From positions 24,108 to 88,107 of the forward strand of contig CALRPU020000024.1 of NCBI GenBank assembly GCA_943370175.1: a stretch of DNA of 64,000 nt, read 5' to 3'. Positions 9,801-18,043 of this stretch are shown in pieces. Every line of letters starts with the position of its first letter. Position 1 is the stretch's first letter. The translations under genes were made by a program, and so were the position numbers. The DNA is from Ideonella_A intermedia_A. GTDB taxonomy: Bacteria > Pseudomonadota > Gammaproteobacteria > Burkholderiales > Burkholderiaceae_C. Below the pieces are notes generated by a model. That model searched no databases. It had not been told where the DNA came from and worked only from the letters and a program-made list of their open reading frames with translations.

Positions 9801-10325
9801 TGGGGCGAGGAAACTGTCGAAGAAAACATGGCATGGCTGGCGGCTAGCCTCGGCATCAAGGGCGTCGAGACGTCCGACGAGTCGGTTCGCCGCTATTTGG
9901 CTGACAAGTTCTTCAAAGATCACCTGCAGACTTACAGGAAGCGCCCGATCTACTGGTTGTTCTCTAGCGGCAAACAAGGCGCCTTTCAGGCGCTGGTTTA
10001 CCTGCACCGCTACAACGAGGGAACCCTCGCCCGAATGCGTGCAGAGTATGTGGTACCGCTGATCGCGAAAATGGTGTCGCGCCTGGACATGTTGGACAAG
10101 GACGTGGCTGCAGCATCGTCGGCAGCGGCTCGCACGAAGCTGCAGAAGCAGATAGAGGCCCTGCGCAAGAAGCAGACCGAGCTGCTTGCCTACGATGAGC
10201 GGTTGCGCCATTACGCCGACATGCGCATCTCGCTGGATCTGGACGACGGTGTGAAGGTCAACTATGCGAAGTTTGGTGACCTAGTCGCCGAGTCCAAGGC
10301 CATCACCGGCGGCAGCGATGAGTAG
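6801..10325 (+). CDS. pglX: PglX (BrxX), adenine-specific DNA methyltransferase of BREX
   Basis: PglX methylates adenine in the host BREX site, marking self DNA; the BREX machinery uses the lack of this mark to block phage replication. The protein has 1,174 residues. The SAM-binding motif DPACGSG is at residues 310-316 and the catalytic NPPY at 486-489, in the order of gamma-class N6-adenine enzymes. The C-terminal half holds the target-recognition region. From about 7.9 to 9.7 kb the DNA is clearly more AT-rich, with different codon use from the flanks, a pattern expected when the specificity region has been exchanged by recombination. AGGGA stands before the ATG. The last 8 bases overlap pglZ. 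No frameshift is seen, so the gene appears active. Confidence 0.95.
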   Translation: MNKANLKSYAPKARLDFIKAVTERANVLGISAAGVVPAEVRGDVALIEGREWPAKVAGQRGELIARIKRHGFEQTMDEVAYTWFNRFAALRYMEIHDYLGHGWRVLSSRDGGLPEILRHAGEVTLPGLNSDRAREMQLAGNQDNELYKLLLVAQCNELSRVMPFLFERIDDETELLLPENLLRTDSIVAKLVEQVPEEDWQEIEVIGWLYQFYISEKKDQVIGKVVKSEDIPAATQLFTPNWIVQYLVQNSVGRLWLMANPTSTLANQWPYYIQPAEQTPEVQAQLDALIQTRIREDGETLNPETITVLDPACGSGHILVVAYDVLKAIYLERGYQPRAIPRLILEKNLYGLDIDDRAAQLAAFALLMKARTDDRRLFKEPTKLNVLTLRESKGLDADELSTHLAPFGMNRVSLRSLLKSFEHAQAFGSLIQLPSQLAAELPSIKDALDSALDEGDLYARQAAEDMMPLLAQAQLLGSSFDAVVANPPYMGSKGMNGQVKEFVASKFPDSKGDLYSAFIERGLILLKASGHMSMVTLQNWMFVPGFEALRSKLLNQRTLLSLNHIGYNSFPEINSKIVRATAFCALGQSIENYLTRFVDVDTKDQAANKSKVFLDRIERKAFFDRLSSFFAEVPGRALAYWLSSSAVTAFSRGTPLGESSRPVVGLQTGDNDRFIRRWSEVSWQKIDTSRGVGTIAKNDARWIPYVKGGEFRKWYGNEELVIDWADDGGAIINHPSARPQNRGYYFKPGLSYTNITSGTFGVRFTGAGFIFDQKGSMFFSKTHDECLATAALLNGAVAEVYLRVLCSTLDFNPGDLSKIPLLPFGSARSVIVDNTSQLITISKLDWDSREVSWNFQASPLMPSAAPSTLQSSWERWAHHCGNQFKRTKVLEEENNRCILDAYGFGAEVSCEISIDQIKLTRPDRNLDCQCLVSYAIGCAMGRYSLNEPGLIYAHSGNIGFDLGRYDSRYPADADGILPITDERWFEDDAAIRVREFLCAVWGEETVEENMAWLAASLGIKGVETSDESVRRYLADKFFKDHLQTYRKRPIYWLFSSGKQGAFQALVYLHRYNEGTLARMRAEYVVPLIAKMVSRLDMLDKDVAAASSAAARTKLQKQIEALRKKQTELLAYDERLRHYADMRISLDLDDGVKVNYAKFGDLVAESKAITGGSDE

Positions 10326-12936
10326 TGCGCCCGTGTTCCTCGCGGCCCTGACCCGTCTGTTCCAGGAGGGTCATGATTTGGTGTTCTGGAACGACGCGGG
10401 TGGCGAGTTTGCGCCTCAGGTCGATGCCATCGGCATCGAGGGCGTGCAGGTGCTGCGGCTGGACCGCACGCCAGCCCTGCAAGCCAAGATCTCGATCGAG
10501 CGGGAGGTCGGCAGTCGCTGGTTGATCTATGCACCGTTCGATGAACCGGAACCGGCTCAGGACTGGCTGCTGGACGCGCGGCTGCGCGGCAAGCCTTTCA
10601 GCGCCGACACGGCGTCGATTCAGCTGGAGGAACTGGGCCTCAGCACACGATCGCTGCGCCATCACTTAAAGCTGCGCGGCAAGTTCCTTCGAGCACGCGA
10701 CCGCTTTGATCGCGTCAAGCGCTGGGTGCAACCGACCGACACGGCCGATGACCTGGACCGCAAGATGATCGCGGCCGTGGCCCGCGCTGAGACGGCGGAC
10801 CCTGCGGCGATCCTGCTCAAGGCCTTTGCTGCTTTGGTGGCTGAGGGCAGTGACCTCGGTGCCCGACCGAAGATGTTGGACGAGTTGGCCAGCTTCGACC
10901 TGGAGCAGGCTTTCTGGGCGATGGCAGAGCGGGAGCTGGGCTACCGCGAACCCGGCGACGAGCCACCCAGCCTACGCGGCTTGCTCTACCGGCTGTTCGC
11001 CACCGACTTCTGCAGCGGCGTGCGCGGTGTACAGGCATCGTTGGCGCACTTCGTCATCGGCGAGCGGGTCAAGTCGGCGAACGCCTCCGTGTTTGCCAGC
11101 CGTTGGCGCACCGACATGGCCAACTACCGCAGCTACGACGTGCTGTCCGGCTGGGTGGCTGACGAGTTGAAGATCGGCAGCATCCTGGGCCCTATGCAGG
11201 CCGAAGAGCTCGGGGATGCTATGACCTTCGAGGCCATCGAGAAGCGTGTCATCGGCGACCTGAAGGCCCGCATCATCGCCGGCAGCGGCGCCAACATGAA
11301 CTCGGTGCGCGAACTCATCGCGCGGCGGCGTGACGGCCATTGGGCCAACCCGCTGCTGGCCGGCGCCAACGACGCGACGCGTGCCTTGGCGGCCAGCTAC
11401 GACGCCCTAGAGGCTGCGGCCAGCTTCTTCGAGCTGCAAGCCAAGCATCTGCAGGGCTTCAGCTTTGCGGACGCCGGCACCGCGTTCCAGGCCTACCAGA
11501 CCGAGCTGTTTCGCTTCGACCAGCTGTACCGCTGGTTCATGCGGGCGTCGGAGACTGTCGAACCGATGGGCTGGTCTCTTCTGCACGAGCTGCGCGACCG
11601 CATGGAAGACGCCTACTCGGGCTGGTTTATCGGCCAGCTGGCCTCGGCCTGGGGGGCGGTGGTGGAAGGGCCGGCCGGATTGCTGGCGAAGTGGAAGCTC
11701 GACGAGGTCGTCAACCAGCAGCACTTCTACGCACGTCATGTGGCGCCTGCCTTTGATGGCGGCGCCAAGCGGGTGTTCGTGGTCATCTCCGATGCCTTCC
11801 GCTTCGAGGCAGCGGCCGAGCTGGTGGATGAGCTGAACAGCCGCAGCCGGGTGAAGGCGCGTCTGCAGGCCATGCTGGGCGTGCTGCCCAGCTACACCGC
11901 GCTGGGCATGGCCAGCCTGCTGCCGCACCAGCGCCTGGCCTACAAAGGCAATGCCTCACTGGACGTGACGGTGGACGGACAGCCTTCATCGACGCTGGAG
12001 CAGCGCTCGGCCATCCTGGCGGCACACGGCGGCGTGGCCATCGGTCGCGATGCGCTGATGGAGAAGGGCAAGGACAAGGGCCGCGAGTTCGTCAAGCCGC
12101 ACAAGGTTGTCTACGTTTATCACGACGTGATCGACATGATCGGCGACAAGCGTGGGTCCGAGACCAAGACCTTCGAGGCGACGGCCAACGCCATCAAGGA
12201 ACTGTCGGATCTGGTGAGCTTCATCGTCAACAACCTGAACGGCTCCACCATCTTCGTCACGGCCGACCACGGCTTCATGTACCAAGAGTCGGCCTTGGAT
12301 GAGGCGGACCGGCACACCGTGGAAGAAGGCATGCCGGGGGTGTTGAAGCCCAAGAAGCGCTACATCCTGGGCCGCGGCATGTGGACGATGCAGAACGCTT
12401 GGGCGGGGAACACGGCCACCACAGCGGGCACCGATGAAGGCGCGGGCAGCCTGGACTTTCTGGTGCCCAAGGGCGCCGGACGGTTCCACTTCGTCGGCGG
12501 TGCACGCTTTGTTCATGGCAGTGCCATGCCGCAAGAAATCGTCGTGCCGGTGATCGTGGTGAAGGAAAGCGACACCGAGAAGGCCAAAACCCGACAGGTG
12601 GAAGTGAGCTTGCTGGGGTCCAGCAACAAGGTGGTCACCAACAAGCAGCGCTTCGAGTTCATCCAGACCGAGGCGGTGTCAGATCGGGTGCTGCCGGTGA
12701 CGCTGCTGCTGTCCATCCGCGATGGCGACCAGTCCGTCAGCGATGAGCAGATTCTGACCTTCGACAGCACCTCACCGATGCTTGACGAGCGCAAGCGCTC
12801 GGTGATGTTGACGCTGGCCGCCGGCAGTTACGACCGCACGAAGGACTACTTCCTGGTCGCGCGCGATGCAAAGACCAAGGCCGAAGCTTGGCGCGTGCCG
12901 CTGCGCATCGATCTGGCTTTCAGCAATGACTTTTGA
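10318..12936 (+). CDS. pglZ: PglZ (BrxZ), alkaline-phosphatase-superfamily BREX protein
   Basis: PglZ is the hallmark protein of BREX, here 872 residues. The PglZ domain of the alkaline phosphatase superfamily lies in the second half: a metal-binding Asp at residue 492 in VVISDAFRFEA and the motif TADHG with D650-H651. The N-terminal half is the helical extension usual in type I systems. Homologues are needed for phage exclusion, and a nuclease or phosphodiesterase activity has been proposed. The start overlaps pglX by 8 bases; the stop lies 8 bases before the brxL start. All expected motifs are present, so the gene looks functional. Confidence 0.94.
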   Translation: MSSAPVFLAALTRLFQEGHDLVFWNDAGGEFAPQVDAIGIEGVQVLRLDRTPALQAKISIEREVGSRWLIYAPFDEPEPAQDWLLDARLRGKPFSADTASIQLEELGLSTRSLRHHLKLRGKFLRARDRFDRVKRWVQPTDTADDLDRKMIAAVARAETADPAAILLKAFAALVAEGSDLGARPKMLDELASFDLEQAFWAMAERELGYREPGDEPPSLRGLLYRLFATDFCSGVRGVQASLAHFVIGERVKSANASVFASRWRTDMANYRSYDVLSGWVADELKIGSILGPMQAEELGDAMTFEAIEKRVIGDLKARIIAGSGANMNSVRELIARRRDGHWANPLLAGANDATRALAASYDALEAAASFFELQAKHLQGFSFADAGTAFQAYQTELFRFDQLYRWFMRASETVEPMGWSLLHELRDRMEDAYSGWFIGQLASAWGAVVEGPAGLLAKWKLDEVVNQQHFYARHVAPAFDGGAKRVFVVISDAFRFEAAAELVDELNSRSRVKARLQAMLGVLPSYTALGMASLLPHQRLAYKGNASLDVTVDGQPSSTLEQRSAILAAHGGVAIGRDALMEKGKDKGREFVKPHKVVYVYHDVIDMIGDKRGSETKTFEATANAIKELSDLVSFIVNNLNGSTIFVTADHGFMYQESALDEADRHTVEEGMPGVLKPKKRYILGRGMWTMQNAWAGNTATTAGTDEGAGSLDFLVPKGAGRFHFVGGARFVHGSAMPQEIVVPVIVVKESDTEKAKTRQVEVSLLGSSNKVVTNKQRFEFIQTEAVSDRVLPVTLLLSIRDGDQSVSDEQILTFDSTSPMLDERKRSVMLTLAAGSYDRTKDYFLVARDAKTKAEAWRVPLRIDLAFSNDF

Positions 12937-12944
12937 GGGCCACC

Positions 12945-15011
12945 ATGGCTGACGACACCGCACAGGACAGTTCGACATCTGCCGCCACCATTGACCCGGG
13001 CCTGGACAAGCTGCTCAACGAGCGCTTTGCCGGGCGCGTGGTGCGCAAAGACCTGACCAAGCTCATCAAGGAAGGCGCGAACGTTCCCGTCTACGTGCTC
13101 GAGTACCTATTGGGCATGTACTGCGCATCGGACGATGCCGAGACCATCCGCGCTGGACTGGTCACGGTCAAGAACGTGCTGGCCGAGAACTACGTTCGGC
13201 CGGACGAGGCCGAGAAGGTGAAGAGCAAGATCCGGGAGCGCGGTTCGTTCAAGGTGATCGACAAGGTCACCGTGAGGCTGAACGAGAACCGCGACGCCTA
13301 CGAGGCGCTGTTGTCCAACCTGGGCATCAAGAACGCCGAGGTTCCCGACTCCTACGTGAGGCAGTTCGAGAAGCTGCTGGTGGGCGGCATCTGGTGCATC
13401 GTGACGCTGAACTACCGGTTCGAGGAGAACCAACGCACGTCGCCTTTCGTGGTGTCGGACCTCAAGCCGATCCAGATGCCGAACATGGACATGGAGGAGC
13501 TGTTCGCTGGCCGCAAGGGGTTCACGGAAGAGCAGTGGATTGATGCACTGCTGCGCTCGACCGGCATGGAGCCCACCTGCTTCAAGGAGCGGGTGAAGTG
13601 GCACCTATTGGCCCGGATGATCCCGCTGGTGGAGAACAACTACAACCTGTGCGAGCTGGGGCCGCGCGGCACGGGCAAGAGCCATATCTACAAGGAGATC
13701 AGCCCGAACTCGATACTGGTGTCCGGTGGCCAGACCACGGTCGCAAACCTGTTCTACAACATGAGCGCCCGCAAGGTGGGCCTTGTGGGCCTGTGGGACG
13801 TGGTGGCCTTCGACGAGGTGGCCGGCATCAACTTCAAGGACCAGGACGGCGTCCAAATCATGAAGGACTACATGGCCTCGGGCTCGTTCAGCCGGGGGCG
13901 TGAGTCCATCAACGCCAGTGCAGCGATGGTCTTCGTTGGCAACCTGCCGCAGGGCCAGACCGTGGAAACGCTGGTGAAGACCAGTCACCTGTTCGCACCG
14001 TTCCCGGACGTGATGATCGACTCGGCCTTCTTCGACCGCTTCCACGCCTATGTGCCGGGCTGGGAAATCCCGAAGATGCGGCCGGAGTTCTTCACCGACC
14101 AGTACGGCCTGATCGTCGACTACCTGGCCGAGTGGGCGCGTGAAATGCGCAAGCGCAGCTTCGCCGACGCGATCGACAAGTTCTTCAAGCTGGGCAACAA
14201 CCTCAACCAGCGCGACACGATCGCCGTGCGGCGCACGGTATCTGGCCTGCTGAAGTTGATCTGCCCTGACGGCGCTTACACCAAGGACACGGTGCGCAAG
14301 TGCCTGGAGTACGCGCTGGAAACGCGCCGACGCGTGAAGGAGCAGCTCAAGAAGATCGGCGGCATGGAGTTCTATGACGTGCACTTCTCCTACATCGACC
14401 TGGAGGACATGCAGGAGCGCTTCATCTCCGTGCCGGAACAGGGTGGTGGCGGCCTGATTCCGGAAGGTCGCTTGGCGCCAGGCGTTCTCCATACCGTCGC
14501 CATGGGCAGCGGTGGCATGCCGGGTGTGTACCGCATGGAGATCCAGGCGATAGCTGGGGGCGGCAAGCTGTCGGTCTCAGGTGCTGTCACGCGCGAGCCC
14601 GTGCGCGTGGCGTTCGACTACTTCAAGGCCAACGCGGCCCGAGTGAGTGCCTCGATCCACCCGACCGAACGCGATTTCCACCTGCACATGGTCGAACTTC
14701 AGACCGCCGGGACGCCAGAAGCTTTGACTCTGTCCAGCTTCATCGTGCTTTGCTCGGCCGCGCTGGGCAAGCCGTTGCAGAGTCAGATGGTCGTCATGGG
14801 CGACATGTCGCTGGGCGGCACGATCACCCAGGCCAGCAATCTGGCGGAGAGCCTGCAGGTGGCGTTCGATGCCGGCGCCAAGCGGATCCTGCTGCCGATG
14901 TCGAGCGTGACGGATATCCCGTCAGTTCCTGGCGAGCTGTTCGCGAAGTTCCAGACGAGCTTCTACTCGGATCCGGTGGATGCGGTGTTTAAGGCTTTGG
15001 GCGTTGATTAG
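12945..15011 (+). CDS. brxL: BrxL, AAA+ ATPase with Lon-like C-terminal domain
   Basis: BrxL (688 residues) ends the type I BREX core. It has an AAA+ module with Walker A GPRGTGKS at residues 239-246 and a Walker B-like region VVAFDEVAG, then a C-terminal domain resembling the Lon protease fold. By eye alignment, the positions of Lon's catalytic Ser and Lys are occupied by other residues (the stretch GTPEAL in place of DGPSAG, and SNLAES in place of GGLKEK), so peptidase activity is doubtful; BrxL homologues are described as MCM-like DNA-binding rings. I chose ATG 12945, 5 bases after GAGGG; a TTG at 12933 would add 4 residues. Its end marks a drop in G+C content. Confidence 0.93.
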   Translation: MADDTAQDSSTSAATIDPGLDKLLNERFAGRVVRKDLTKLIKEGANVPVYVLEYLLGMYCASDDAETIRAGLVTVKNVLAENYVRPDEAEKVKSKIRERGSFKVIDKVTVRLNENRDAYEALLSNLGIKNAEVPDSYVRQFEKLLVGGIWCIVTLNYRFEENQRTSPFVVSDLKPIQMPNMDMEELFAGRKGFTEEQWIDALLRSTGMEPTCFKERVKWHLLARMIPLVENNYNLCELGPRGTGKSHIYKEISPNSILVSGGQTTVANLFYNMSARKVGLVGLWDVVAFDEVAGINFKDQDGVQIMKDYMASGSFSRGRESINASAAMVFVGNLPQGQTVETLVKTSHLFAPFPDVMIDSAFFDRFHAYVPGWEIPKMRPEFFTDQYGLIVDYLAEWAREMRKRSFADAIDKFFKLGNNLNQRDTIAVRRTVSGLLKLICPDGAYTKDTVRKCLEYALETRRRVKEQLKKIGGMEFYDVHFSYIDLEDMQERFISVPEQGGGGLIPEGRLAPGVLHTVAMGSGGMPGVYRMEIQAIAGGGKLSVSGAVTREPVRVAFDYFKANAARVSASIHPTERDFHLHMVELQTAGTPEALTLSSFIVLCSAALGKPLQSQMVVMGDMSLGGTITQASNLAESLQVAFDAGAKRILLPMSSVTDIPSVPGELFAKFQTSFYSDPVDAVFKALGVD

Positions 15012-15071
15012 CAGTCGCCCCGCCAAATCCCAAAGCGATCGAGAGAAATTCCTGATAGCGGAAACGAAAAT

Positions 15072-16223
15072 ATGAAACCGAAAGACGATGTGAATACCCA
15101 GGCGAAAGGCGTCGAAGAGGAGCCAGACGAGGCTCCGTATGCTGCCGTCGCGGAACGAAAGGTTGTAATACAGCCATACGACTACCCAGTCCGAACGCTA
15201 ATGGACTTGATAGTGGATGGGGATCTCCGCCTAGACCCCGATTATCAACGTCAATACCGATGGGAGGATGATAAGGCTTCAAGATTCATCGAATCTGTAG
15301 TATTGAATATTCCTGTTCCAGTCCTCTACTTGGCAGAGGAGCCCGATGGATCGTTCAGTGTGATCGACGGACAGCAGCGCTTAACCTCGCTTCTTCGGTT
15401 CATGAAGCCGCAGGAGTTGGCTTCGATGTTTCCACAGGCAGAGTTGCACGAATTGATCCTTACAGGACTCAAAGTCAGGGCTGATCTGAATGGGAAACGT
15501 TACTCTGAACTTGGCAGCTCCGATAGGTCGGCCATCGCCAAACGCCCTGTAAGGTGTATCGTTGTTCTTAATGAGTCTGACTCGACTCTGAAATTCGAGG
15601 TATTTGAGCGACTTAACACAGGAAGCGCATCCTTGACTGATCAGGAGGTGCGGAACTGCATATACCGTGGTTCGTACAACTCACTTATTAAAAAGCTCGC
15701 GGCAAATAAGCGATTCGTCGAGATGGCTACGCTGCCGGATTCAGATAAGAACTCGATGAAATATGCGGAGCTCGTCCTGCGCTTTCTGGCGTATACCAGT
15801 TTAACGGAGAAGGCGGACTACTCAGGAAATCTGGCCGAGTATCTGAATACTCACATGGAGCTCAATCGGGAAATAAGTGCGCAGCGAAGCGAGGAGCTCA
15901 GGCAGACCTTTGAAAAGACCATCGATACTCTCTACGACGCCCTCGGTCCGGCAGTTGCGTTCCGAAAGCCATCGGAGCGGCAAAACCCTGTCAACGCTAC
16001 ATATGCACAGAACCTCATCAATGGCGCGATCTTCGAATCTCAAATGATTGCAGTCTCCAGACTGATTTTGGCGGGAAAGACGCTCGAGGTAAATGAGTTG
16101 CGGGCGCGGCTCCTGGAGGCTTTCAAGATTGATGACTATTGGAACTGCCTCTTTCAGGGAACAGCTCAAAGATCCAAGGCGCTTCGGAGGGCCGAAGTTC
16201 TTACAAAGCAACTGTTGGCGTAA
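15072..16223 (+). CDS. DUF262 (ParB-like/GmrSD-N-type) protein, BREX-linked accessory
   Basis: A 383-residue protein with an N-terminal DUF262 domain. The ParB/sulfiredoxin-like signature DGQQRLTSL is at residues 99-107, preceded by the family block DPDYQRQYRW with ESVVLNIPVP. DUF262 proteins include the nucleotide-binding half of the GmrSD type IV restriction enzymes and several phage-defence proteins. No C-terminal HNH (DUF1524) motif is visible; the C-terminus looks helical. It starts 60 bases after brxL and ends 9 bases before a HEPN gene, so the two form one cassette. The DNA is markedly less GC-rich than brxL, which suggests separate acquisition. The specific function is unknown; a defence role is inferred from context. 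Confidence 0.8.
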   Translation: MKPKDDVNTQAKGVEEEPDEAPYAAVAERKVVIQPYDYPVRTLMDLIVDGDLRLDPDYQRQYRWEDDKASRFIESVVLNIPVPVLYLAEEPDGSFSVIDGQQRLTSLLRFMKPQELASMFPQAELHELILTGLKVRADLNGKRYSELGSSDRSAIAKRPVRCIVVLNESDSTLKFEVFERLNTGSASLTDQEVRNCIYRGSYNSLIKKLAANKRFVEMATLPDSDKNSMKYAELVLRFLAYTSLTEKADYSGNLAEYLNTHMELNREISAQRSEELRQTFEKTIDTLYDALGPAVAFRKPSERQNPVNATYAQNLINGAIFESQMIAVSRLILAGKTLEVNELRARLLEAFKIDDYWNCLFQGTAQRSKALRRAEVLTKQLLA

Positions 16224-16232
16224 AGAAGGCAA

Positions 16233-17036
16233 ATGCAGTGTTTAAACAGATATCAGGAAAAGCTGAAAGAAATTCAGCTTCTGTCCGACGCTGCCCAGCG
16301 CTCCCTTGACGACCGAACCAGCGAGGGGCGGATTCAAGCCAACGCCATAACGCGCTCGGGCCTAGTTCTGTTATGCGGCTATCTGGAAGGCTACATTAGA
16401 GATTTGCTAACCGAAATGACGGAAAGGATTAACGATGCATCACCGCCGATTGACAACCTCTCTCCTAGACTGATTTTTTCTGCCGTAGAAGATGAAGTTG
16501 CCAACATGCGCGAGGGGCGGGCAGCATTGGGCTTCTTCGAAGTATCTCGAAATGTAAGGCCGATCAAACTGAATCACAAAAAACTCGCGAAGACCGGCGG
16601 AAATCCAACGGTCGATACCATAGAGGGGCTCCTCGCTTGTTTCGGTATTGGCTCAGCGGTAGATAAGTTGTCCGTTCGAGATTTCGGAATTGATTCGACA
16701 TTTATTTCGGAGTCGCAAATAAACGAGCGAACTCGAGAAAAGATTCAAGGCATCGTCGAACCGCATGCAGGGTCAAATACTTCGGAAGCTTTGGCAAAAA
16801 TAATTGAAACGCTCGAACAATGTTGGAGCCCAAAGACAAAGCGGCGTTCGGTGGGATATGTTGGTGGAATTGAAGAACTGCTAAAGCGGAGAAACCGTAT
16901 CGCTCATGGCGAAAGTGAGGAACAAGTGACGCCGGGTGAACTACGCTCCGAGGCGGCAATGGTTGAGCGACTCATAATTGGCCTCGATGCGCTCGCAGAA
17001 GCACAACTTGAGATTCTCGTTGGCGCCGTACAGTAA
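16233..17036 (+). CDS. HEPN-domain protein (MAE_28990/MAE_18760-like), partner of DUF262 gene
   Basis: A 267-residue protein with an N-terminal helical region (SGLVLLCGYLEGYIRDLL) and the HEPN signature R-x4-H near the C-terminus: RNRIAH, with R220 and H225. In HEPN proteins this pair forms a metal-independent RNase site, so this is a candidate ribonuclease, possibly an abortive-infection effector. AAGAAGG just before the ATG is a good ribosome site, and the gap from the DUF262 gene is 9 bases. DUF262 and HEPN genes are known to occur side by side in prokaryotic defence regions. I infer a two-gene module in which the DUF262 protein senses and the HEPN protein acts; the sequence does not prove this. 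Confidence 0.75.
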   Translation: MQCLNRYQEKLKEIQLLSDAAQRSLDDRTSEGRIQANAITRSGLVLLCGYLEGYIRDLLTEMTERINDASPPIDNLSPRLIFSAVEDEVANMREGRAALGFFEVSRNVRPIKLNHKKLAKTGGNPTVDTIEGLLACFGIGSAVDKLSVRDFGIDSTFISESQINERTREKIQGIVEPHAGSNTSEALAKIIETLEQCWSPKTKRRSVGYVGGIEELLKRRNRIAHGESEEQVTPGELRSEAAMVERLIIGLDALAEAQLEILVGAVQ

Positions 17037-17560
17037 CCAAATATTCTGAATATGCGACGCTGCGTTCTACCTATGCCGGTAGCGCGTCCTCGCCAAGAAG
17101 TGCGGAGCCAACGTGATCGACGCGGCGGTGGCGCCGGCGACAGGCATAGATCCGCACTACCCTGGGGGCGCCGAGCCCCCCCCTCGCTTCCTAGGTCGTC
17201 TAGCGCGTCCGGCAAGATCAGGTGCAGAGATGCCGAATGTCGTAGTGGTCGAGACAGACTCCAGTCGTGCAACAAAATTACAACTGTACTCTCTCGCGCA
17301 CTTGTGCTGAGTTGCTCCAAGTTGGCCTCAGATGCTGCGTGTAGTGCTCTACTAGCTATGCATGGCGCGCACGAGCAGAGCCGCTATGGTCGGCGATGCT
17401 CTTTGAGCAGTTACATGCAGGTACATGCGGTCCGATGATGGAAGTAGATCCATGTGCAATCGCGCGCGCTGTAGTGCTCAATCCATCACCATCATTCTGG
17501 CGGTCGTGGTGGTCAGCCCTAAAGGAAGTCCTGAGTCCTGCACTGTGTATAACCTGTGCA
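17037..17560. other. Gene-poor stretch behind the HEPN gene
   Basis: No convincing coding frame is visible. Short frames on both strands lack ribosome sites and look random. A GGGGGC/GCCCCC hairpin at 17164-17180 has no following T-tract, so I do not call it a terminator. The region may be debris at the right edge of the island. Confidence 0.5.
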
Positions 17561-17563
17561 TAT

Positions 17564-17590
17564 CATAATTCTCCATAATTGCCCATAATT
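17564..17590. repeat. Three CATAATT repeats with exact 10-bp spacing
   Basis: The heptamer CATAATT occurs at 17564-17570, 17574-17580 and 17584-17590, one helical turn apart, so all copies face the same side of the DNA. They lie about 45 bases upstream of a small hypothetical gene at 17636. A TATAAC at 17548-17553 resembles a -10 box. Such phasing is typical of binding sites for a cooperatively bound protein; no partner is identified. Confidence 0.6.
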
Positions 17591-17635
17591 CACAATGCGG
17601 GATGGAGAGGGGCGCTTCAGGTGTAGTGTGCTGCG

Positions 17636-17962
17636 ATGGACACTTCGATCATCCAAAGCCGCATCGGTGTCGCAAGAGCCGCTCGCCAGGCCAGGCAGCT
17701 GGCACGCCTCGACATGCCGGCGCCGTGGCAGCCTGTGGTGCTGGAGGCCATCGCGCGGATCGCGCAGCGGGGCGTAATCGTCGACCGCGCGACGATTGAG
17801 TACGGAGGCCTGCGCATCATCATGCGCACCCGAGACCCTGAGCCCCGCGCCATTGAGGCGGAGGCGGCCAAGGCGTGTGCTGGACTGTGCGCGTGCTGTG
17901 GAGCGCCTGCAGGCGGTCTGCGTGGCCACATGCCAGCCTGTCGCCAGCATGCGTCTTATTAG
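17636..17962 (+). CDS. Small hypothetical protein with Cys/His-rich C-terminus
   Basis: A 108-residue protein that I do not recognise. Codon use is GC-rich in third positions like the chromosome, which supports coding. The N-terminal part is Arg/Ala-rich and probably helical. The end has CACC about 16 residues before CRQH, a spacing that could bind zinc. There is no clear ribosome binding site. It lies between the phased CATAATT repeats and the tRNA-Asn terminator, on the opposite strand to the tRNA. It could belong either to the island edge or to the old chromosome. No function is proposed. Confidence 0.4.
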   Translation: MDTSIIQSRIGVARAARQARQLARLDMPAPWQPVVLEAIARIAQRGVIVDRATIEYGGLRIIMRTRDPEPRAIEAEAAKACAGLCACCGAPAGGLRGHMPACRQHASY

Positions 17963-17987
17963 ACAGCGGTCCGATTTTTATTAGACA
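17956..17987. repeat. Two direct copies of TTATTAGACA
   Basis: The decamer occurs at 17956-17965 and 17978-17987. The first copy includes the TAG stop of the small hypothetical gene. The pair lies between that gene and the tRNA-Asn terminator. It might be a recombination scar or a binding site; nothing more can be said. Confidence 0.4.
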
Positions 17988-18001
17988 AAGCCCAAAACGA
18001 A

Positions 18002-18035
18002 AAGCCGGACAACACGCTAAGTTGTTGTCCGGCTT
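18002..18035 (-). terminator. Rho-independent terminator of tRNA-Asn
   Basis: A 12-bp perfect stem AAGCCGGACAAC/GTTGTCCGGCTT with a 10-base loop; on the minus strand it is followed by TTCGTTTT. It lies 9 bases beyond the 3' end of the tRNA gene and points the same way. Confidence 0.8.
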
Positions 18036-18043
18036 ACGATTTT

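Noticed and set aside
17164..17180. GGGGGC/GCCCCC hairpin as terminator of the DUF262-HEPN cassette
   Set aside because: No T-tract follows on either strand.
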